A stretch of DNA of 6,648 nucleotides from Muribaculaceae bacterium (GTDB lineage Bacteria > Bacteroidota > Bacteroidia > Bacteroidales > Muribaculaceae), in contig JAFLTK010000164.1 of the NCBI GenBank assembly GCA_022511505.1, positions 1-6,648 on the forward strand. Reading direction: 5' to 3'. The number at the start of each line of letters is the position of its first letter. Position 1 is the first letter of the stretch. This document shows positions 6,622 through 6,648 of this stretch, piece after piece. Both the position numbers and the translations under genes were made by a program. Below the pieces are notes generated by a model, which worked only from the letters and a program-made list of their open reading frames with translations, did not search any database and was not told the DNA's origin.

Positions 6622-6648
6622 ATGATAGGTAAAATTATTGCCCATTAC
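6622..6648 (+). CDS. Possible start of a plus-strand gene, cut by window edge
   Basis: ATG at 6622 opens nine codons (MIGKIIAHY) up to the window end. The short peptide resembles the beginning of some bacterial serine/threonine protein kinases, where a similar phrase precedes the kinase domain, but nine residues cannot establish a family. A purine stretch (CTAAGA) sits just before the ATG; no Bacteroidota promoter is evident on the plus strand upstream. If real, it would be transcribed away from proC, with the inverted repeat at 6549-6579 lying between the two genes. This is a weak call. Confidence 0.2.

Overview
The window looks like chromosomal DNA from a member of the Bacteroidota, most likely the order Bacteroidales. 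The evidence is two promoters matching the Bacteroidota-type consensus (TTTG or TTG, about 20 nt, TAnnTTTG), the lack of strong Shine-Dalgarno sequences before the starts, and the style of the proteins. The family is uncertain; the moderate GC content with AT-rich gaps would suit a gut Bacteroidales such as a Muribaculaceae member, but that is inference.

All five recognisable genes lie on the minus strand, so they read from right to left: proC (5593-6390), a short ssb (5255-5587), an OPT-family transporter (3230-5236), a DinF-like MATE exporter (1792-3096), and lepA (1-1765, which leaves the window just before its stop). proC, ssb and the OPT gene are separated by only 5 and 18 nt and probably form one operon behind the promoter at 6455-6486. 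The MATE gene follows after a 133-nt gap that is almost entirely repeats. lepA has its own promoter, whose -7 box contains the stop codon of the MATE gene.

The right end (6391-6648) is AT-rich and has no confident gene. It holds the proC promoter, an AT-rich leader, a small palindrome, and a perfect 11-bp inverted repeat. A possible plus-strand gene start sits at the very edge.

The genes do not form a single pathway: proline synthesis, ssDNA binding, peptide or metal-chelate uptake, multidrug-type efflux and translation. I see no defence system, mobile element, CRISPR array or RNA gene. The most unusual structure is between the OPT and MATE genes: thirteen 9-bp units in exact register (3106-3222) that switch orientation in the middle. 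The second is an SSB with no C-terminal protein-interaction tail.
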